Shown here piece after piece: positions 6,371-10,780 of a DNA stretch of 10,780 nucleotides. The stretch lies in assembly GCA_963922685.1 (NCBI GenBank), contig CAWUJM010000052.1, positions 1 to 10,780 on the forward strand, in the 5' to 3' direction. The translations under genes and the position numbers were made by a program. Under the pieces are notes generated by a model that was not told the origin of the DNA, searched no databases, and worked only from the letters and a program-made list of their open reading frames with translations. The stretch comes from JAHDBG01 sp963922685 (GTDB lineage: Bacteria; Pseudomonadota; Gammaproteobacteria; Chromatiales; Chromatiaceae). Numbering within the stretch: position 1 is the stretch's first letter; each line of letters starts with the position of its first letter.

Positions 6371-9300
6371 TTATCCGGTAATCAGGCTACGATATCCGGC
6401 CTGTACCTGTTCCATCGCGGATAACAGTACCGGAACCAGAAATAAGACAAGAAAGTCGCAAACGGCCAGCCCGAATGAAATAGACACTGCCATCGGGATC
6501 AGAAACTGCGCCTGTAGCGAGGTCTCGAATAATAACGGCAACAGACCAGCAATGGTTGTTAGTGAGGTGAGCAGCACTGCGCGTAGTCTGCGGCAACCGG
6601 ACTCAATCACCGCCTCCTGCAGTGCCATGCCCTGCGCCCGCAGCTGTTTGTAGAACATGACCAGGATGATCGAATCGTTCACCACGATACCGGATAGCGC
6701 AAACAGGCCGAACATCGACAGAATGGTCGGCGTGATATCCATCCACCAGTGCCCGAGCAGGGCTCCCACTGCGCCGAATGGTATGATTGCCATCACCACC
6801 AGCGGCCAGCTGTACGATCCGAATACCCAGGCCAGTACAATGTAAATCATTGCCAGCGCAAATCCGGCTCCCAGCTGCATATCATCTGCGGTCTCGCGCT
6901 GATCCCGGGCCCGCCCGGTGTAGGCCCAGTCGATCCCGTAGGTGGCTGCCAGTTCCGGTAACACAGTATCCCTGAGCCGGGTACGAATCGTGTTCGCATT
7001 TGCGACCCGTTTGTCCACATCCGCATACACAGTCACTGCCAGCTGCCCGTCCACATGTCGCAGGGCCCGGAAGCCGGGCTGGGTGGTCAGTTCGGCGACC
7101 GACAGGAAGGGGATGGTGCCGCCCTGCGGCAGAAACAGATGCAGGTTATCCAGTGCGGTCAGGCGTTGTCGCTCAATATCCGGCAACATCGCTCGCACCT
7201 CAATTTCTTCTTCACCCACGCGCAGGATCTGGGTCAGATAGCCATCCAGTGCACCACGTAGCTGTTGCGCAACCTGTTCTGTCGTGATACCCAGCGATTC
7301 ACCCTTCGGGGTCAGACGGTACACCCAGTGCGGCTGGCCGGACGGCATATCATCTTCGACACTCTTTGTACCCGGAATCGTCCTGATCGCATCCGCCAGT
7401 GCCAGTGCGGCCTGTTTTAACTGGTGATCCTGAGCGCCGGTCAGCCGGATTTCCAGTGCCTGGCCGGGATGACCGCCCTGGCGTACGCTGAAGGTCAGAT
7501 ATTCCAGACCGGCAGGCTCGGTGATCCGGCTCCGCCAGTCCTGTAAAAAGGTCGCATTGGTCACGGTTCTCGTATCATTCGGCGGCAATTCGACCATCAT
7601 GGAGGCAAACTGGTCCCCTTGCTGCGTATAGCGTCCGTTTGAGAAATAACCCTGCCCCAGCGCAACCGTTGCCACCTGCACCAGATCGCCGCCAAGTGCC
7701 TGGTCTGTGGCATCCAGTGCCTGTTCAACCTGGTGCATAAAACGTGCTACCTGGTCCGCCGGAGTCCCGGCGACAAAGGAGACGCTGGCCATCAGCATAT
7801 TGCCGGGCACATTCGGAAAAAAGGCAAATCCGATGCGCCCGCCGAGAATCAACCCGACGGATACGATCAGTAATCCGACCGCCATTGCCAGGGTCAGTAG
7901 TCGGTGTTGCACCGCCCAGGTGAGCATAGTGCGGAAGGTCTGGTCACGAAAAGTCGCAAATCCCTGATCCCAGCGTTGCCGGAAGCGACTGCGGGCCTGT
8001 GTCTGCAAACGGGTGAAACTGTGTCGCAGATGCCCCGGCAGAATCAGAAAGCTTTCAATCAGCGAGGCAATAATCACGCAGACAATGACAAACGGGATAT
8101 CGCCTAAAAATTTGCCGATAAAACCGGAAATCGCAAACAACGGTATAAATGCTGCAATCGTGGTCAGTGATGATGACATCACCGGCGCAAACATCCGCCA
8201 GGCGCCACCTTCCGCTGCACTGGCAGCGGATTCACCGGCCTGATAATGTGCCAGCGCATCTTCACCGACCACAATCGCATCATCCACAATGATGCCCAGC
8301 GCCATGATCAGCGCAAACAGCGAGATCATGTTGATGCTGCCACCCCCCAGATACATCACGGCCAGGGTAGCCATGAATGAGACCGGTATACCGACAGTCA
8401 CCCACCAGGCCACCCGTCCGTTCAGAAACAGGAACAGGATACCGACCACCAGCAACAGACCGCCCAGACCGTTCTTCAGCAACAGATAGATCCGGTCTGC
8501 AATCAATTGCCAGCGTTCATCGTACACGGTCAGTTGTACTGTGGGCGGCAGGCGTAGTCGGGTCTCTGTCAGCCAGTCCTGCAGTATCTGCGCTGATACC
8601 AGCGAATCTGCTGCAGTGGCGCGCTGCAGCATCAGCTCCACAGCCGGTTTGCCCTGATAGGTGAGTTCAATCTGATCCGGTCGGGCACGCTGTTCAACTG
8701 TCGCGATATCACCCAGCCGGATCAGCTGACCCTGATGCGACAGCATCAGGTCGGCAAAGTCTGCCGGGTCGCGTGCTTGGCTGGTCGCGCGCAGGATGCG
8801 TGTGACTTCATTCTGCCCCAGACTTCCGGCCGACACGTCCAGCGAACCGGCGGCAACCTGCCGACTGATCTCATGCAGCGGTATCTGCAGATTCAGCAAC
8901 ACGGTTTGCGGTATCTGGATCACGATCTCTTCGGTCGGCAGCCCCCGGACCGTGATGCGGGAGATGCCCCGACCCAGCAGCTCACGTTCGATCTGCCGCA
9001 CCAGCGGGCGTAATTCATCCCGTTCTGCCGGTCCGGACACCAGCAGACGTGCGATCTGTTCATAGCGTACCGCATGTGTAATCTGCGGACGTTCTGCCTG
9101 AGCCGGGAGCTGACGTACGCCATTCACCAGTGCTTCCACCCGACGTGTTGCGCCCCCCATGTCGGTGTCGGTCGGAAACTCCAGACGGATCACGCTCACC
9201 CCCGCGCTGGAGGTTGAAGTCAGCTGATCCAGCTGCGCCGTAGTGCGTAATGCCTGCTCCAGGGGCAGCGTGATGGCCGTCTCGACATCTTCCGCGCTGG

Positions 9301-9508
9301 CACCGGCCCAGACGGTGCGGACGGTGACCACTTCGACCTCAAAGTCGGGAAAAAACTGTACATTCAGCTTGCTCAGTGCCCAGACCCCGAGCAACAATAA
9401 AGTCACCATCAGCAGGTTGGCAGCGACCGGATGACGGGCAAACACGGCCAGCCCGGCACGTACGGCAGAGGGGTTTGTTGCCGGGGGCAGATCAGGGGTC
9501 ACAGGCAT
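6371..9508 (-). CDS. RND efflux permease, AcrB/HAE-type
   Basis: A 1045-residue inner-membrane pump, normal length for AcrB-type RND proteins, which use the proton gradient to export amphiphilic compounds or metals. It has the duplicated layout: TM1 near 30-48, a large periplasmic loop, TM2-6 (about 340-500), TM7 (about 535-560), a second loop, and TM8-12 (about 875-1040). The proton-relay pair Asp409-Asp410 is in the TM4 motif GIIVDDAIVVGEDA, typical of drug-type (HAE) rather than heavy-metal (HME) members. The AcrB Lys940 position reads as Asn944 in VVNDSIILV, as in several related subfamilies. No adaptor or TolC-type gene is adjacent. The ATG at 9508 has no obvious ribosome site and is one base from the divergent hupE start; a GTG near codon 22 is an alternative start. 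Confidence 0.95.
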   Translation of the reverse strand: MPVTPDLPPATNPSAVRAGLAVFARHPVAANLLMVTLLLLGVWALSKLNVQFFPDFEVEVVTVRTVWAGASAEDVETAITLPLEQALRTTAQLDQLTSTSSAGVSVIRLEFPTDTDMGGATRRVEALVNGVRQLPAQAERPQITHAVRYEQIARLLVSGPAERDELRPLVRQIERELLGRGISRITVRGLPTEEIVIQIPQTVLLNLQIPLHEISRQVAAGSLDVSAGSLGQNEVTRILRATSQARDPADFADLMLSHQGQLIRLGDIATVEQRARPDQIELTYQGKPAVELMLQRATAADSLVSAQILQDWLTETRLRLPPTVQLTVYDERWQLIADRIYLLLKNGLGGLLLVVGILFLFLNGRVAWWVTVGIPVSFMATLAVMYLGGGSINMISLFALIMALGIIVDDAIVVGEDALAHYQAGESAASAAEGGAWRMFAPVMSSSLTTIAAFIPLFAISGFIGKFLGDIPFVIVCVIIASLIESFLILPGHLRHSFTRLQTQARSRFRQRWDQGFATFRDQTFRTMLTWAVQHRLLTLAMAVGLLIVSVGLILGGRIGFAFFPNVPGNMLMASVSFVAGTPADQVARFMHQVEQALDATDQALGGDLVQVATVALGQGYFSNGRYTQQGDQFASMMVELPPNDTRTVTNATFLQDWRSRITEPAGLEYLTFSVRQGGHPGQALEIRLTGAQDHQLKQAALALADAIRTIPGTKSVEDDMPSGQPHWVYRLTPKGESLGITTEQVAQQLRGALDGYLTQILRVGEEEIEVRAMLPDIERQRLTALDNLHLFLPQGGTIPFLSVAELTTQPGFRALRHVDGQLAVTVYADVDKRVANANTIRTRLRDTVLPELAATYGIDWAYTGRARDQRETADDMQLGAGFALAMIYIVLAWVFGSYSWPLVVMAIIPFGAVGALLGHWWMDITPTILSMFGLFALSGIVVNDSIILVMFYKQLRAQGMALQEAVIESGCRRLRAVLLTSLTTIAGLLPLLFETSLQAQFLIPMAVSISFGLAVCDFLVLFLVPVLLSAMEQVQAGYRSLITG

Positions 9509-9509
9509 C

Positions 9510-10682
9510 TTGAAAAAAAATCGCAGGCATTACGGTTTTCTGCTGGTATCCTTCGCATGGCTGTGCAGTCTATCCGTCCGGGCAGACGTGGTCAAACCAG
9601 CTCTGGTCGAAATCACCGCCCGGGCTGATGGTCACATCATGCTGGAAATACGCGCCAGCCTGGAAGCCTTACTGACCGGTATCAATGCTGCATACCAGAA
9701 TACACAGGATGCCCCGCAGGCGGCGGCATACGATGTCCTGCGTCAGTTACCGGCAGATCAGCTGCGTCAGCACTTCCGCGCTTTCCAGCCACAATTTCTG
9801 CACGCAATACAGCTGACTGCAGACCAGCAGCTGATCCCGCTCCGGCTGGATGACCTGCAGATTCCGCCACCTGGCTATACGCAGGTGCCGCGCATCAGCC
9901 GAATCAGTCTGAGCGGACAACTGCCAGATAGCAGTCAGACTCTGCAATGGTATTATCCGGCCCGATTCGGCGACAATGCAGTCCGTCTGCGCCAGACCGA
10001 TCCGGCAGCCGGCGTCTGGCACTGGTCTGACTGGCAATGGCTGCGTACCGATACGCCGGGTGCACCCTTTCCCTTACACGTCATTGCGCCTGAGCGATCA
10101 ACCTGGTCGCAGTTGTTTGATTACAGCATAATCGGCTTCCGGCATATCGTGCCACTGGGCGCCGATCACATTCTGTTCATCCTCGGTCTGTATCTGTACA
10201 GCATCCGCTGGCGTCCGCTGATCTGGCAGGCCAGCCTGTTCACTCTGGCGCATAGCGTCACCCTCGGTCTGGGTGTGGTCGGCTGGGTGCAACTGCCCAG
10301 CCACTGGGTCGAACCTCTGATTGCTGCTTCCATCGTATTCGTCGCGCTTGAAAACATCAGGCCGCGCACAGCCAGGACATCAGGCCCCGATCTGCGACGG
10401 CTGATCCTCGTTTTCGGATTTGGCTTGCTACATGGTCTCGGCTTTGCCGACATGCTGCACCTGTTCGGCATGCCGGCAGATGCGTATCTCACGGCCCTGG
10501 CCGGGTTTAATCTGGGCGTCGAACTGGGACAGCTGGCGATCATCGCCGCCGCCTGGGCACTGACCGGCTGGTTGCGTCGGCAACCCGCCCGTTACCGGCA
10601 CTGGGTGATCCTGCCTGGCTCCATCCTGATCGGTCTGACCGGCCTGTACTGGACCCTGCAACGTCTGACGTTGCTGAACTGA
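9510..10682 (+). CDS. HupE/UreJ-family membrane protein with N-terminal periplasmic domain (putative metal transporter)
   Basis: A 390-residue protein. A signal peptide (1-25, KKNRRH then a hydrophobic core, cut after VRA) leads into a roughly 175-residue periplasmic domain rich in beta-type sequence. A C-terminal block of about six membrane helices (208-388) matches the HupE/UreJ_2 family. Polar family residues in or near helices are His212, Asp219 and His220 in GFRHIVPLGADHILF, His248 in LAHS, Glu281 in ALEN, His308 in FGLLHGLGFA and Glu338 in GVELGQ; they are candidate metal ligands. HupE and UreJ proteins are linked to nickel or cobalt uptake, but no hydrogenase or urease gene is here, so the substrate is unknown. 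The TTG start is chosen because it gives the complete signal peptide and has AGG 4 bases upstream. Confidence 0.88.
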   Translation: MKKNRRHYGFLLVSFAWLCSLSVRADVVKPALVEITARADGHIMLEIRASLEALLTGINAAYQNTQDAPQAAAYDVLRQLPADQLRQHFRAFQPQFLHAIQLTADQQLIPLRLDDLQIPPPGYTQVPRISRISLSGQLPDSSQTLQWYYPARFGDNAVRLRQTDPAAGVWHWSDWQWLRTDTPGAPFPLHVIAPERSTWSQLFDYSIIGFRHIVPLGADHILFILGLYLYSIRWRPLIWQASLFTLAHSVTLGLGVVGWVQLPSHWVEPLIAASIVFVALENIRPRTARTSGPDLRRLILVFGFGLLHGLGFADMLHLFGMPADAYLTALAGFNLGVELGQLAIIAAAWALTGWLRRQPARYRHWVILPGSILIGLTGLYWTLQRLTLLN

Positions 10683-10780
10683 GGTGACTTACAAATACAC
10701 TTATACCTGAACAAGTGATCAGGGGTGCGCTTCAAACTGATGTGGTGATTTGCTACCACAGGTTTCTGGCAAGCGTTATT
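10683..10780. other. Non-coding tail of the window with one small hairpin
   Basis: No gene was recognised in the 98 bp after the hupE-like stop. TGTGGT (10741-10746) can pair with ACCACA (10755-10760) around an 8-base loop, but no T-tract follows, so it is only a weak terminator candidate. Confidence 0.3.

Noticed and set aside
6657..9434. Many open frames on the + strand opposite the RND gene
   Set aside because: They are antisense to a full-length, well-conserved RND protein and show no domain, signal peptide or ribosome site of their own.

Overview
The window looks like a piece of chromosome from a gammaproteobacterium of moderate GC content. The evidence is the mutY-yggX pair with its ATGA junction, a PerM-type AI-2E family protein, an AcrB-type RND pump, an SCO1/SenC copper chaperone and a CCA-encoding tRNA. 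I cannot name the genus. There is no phage, integrase, transposase or CRISPR. The only repeat-like element is a 131-bp non-coding inverted-repeat element.

Layout. (1) Positions 1-55 carry the 3' part of a + strand tRNA with a CAU anticodon, cut by the window edge. (2) Positions 34-4645 are one minus-strand run, in transcription order mutY, yggX, a histidine-rich outer-membrane beta-barrel gene, znuA-like, znuB-like. The last six codons and the stop of the znuB-like gene lie antisense inside the tRNA. The double-hairpin element (1816-1946) sits between the barrel gene and znuA. (3) Divergent from mutY, with 33 bp between start codons, is an SCO1/SenC gene (4679-5275, +). (4) Convergent with it is a minus-strand pair, an RND efflux permease (9508-6371) followed 8 bp later by the PerM/AI-2E gene (6362-5289). 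(5) Divergent from the RND gene, with one base between the two start codons, is a HupE/UreJ-family membrane protein gene (9510-10682, +). The last 98 bp hold no gene.

How the genes may work together. The barrel, the periplasmic metal-binding protein and the ABC-3 permease form a plausible zinc (or related metal) uptake route from outer membrane to cytoplasm, but no ABC ATPase gene is present. Several neighbours also handle metals: YggX (iron protection), MutY (4Fe-4S cluster), SCO (copper delivery to cytochrome oxidase) and HupE/UreJ (putative metal transport). The RND pump has no adaptor or outer-membrane factor beside it.

I see no clear undescribed defence or mobile system. The points most worth following are the histidine-rich barrel tied to a zinc importer that lacks its ATPase, the mutually exclusive hairpins in the 131-bp element between them, the tRNA-permease overlap, and the one-base divergent hupE/RND start arrangement.
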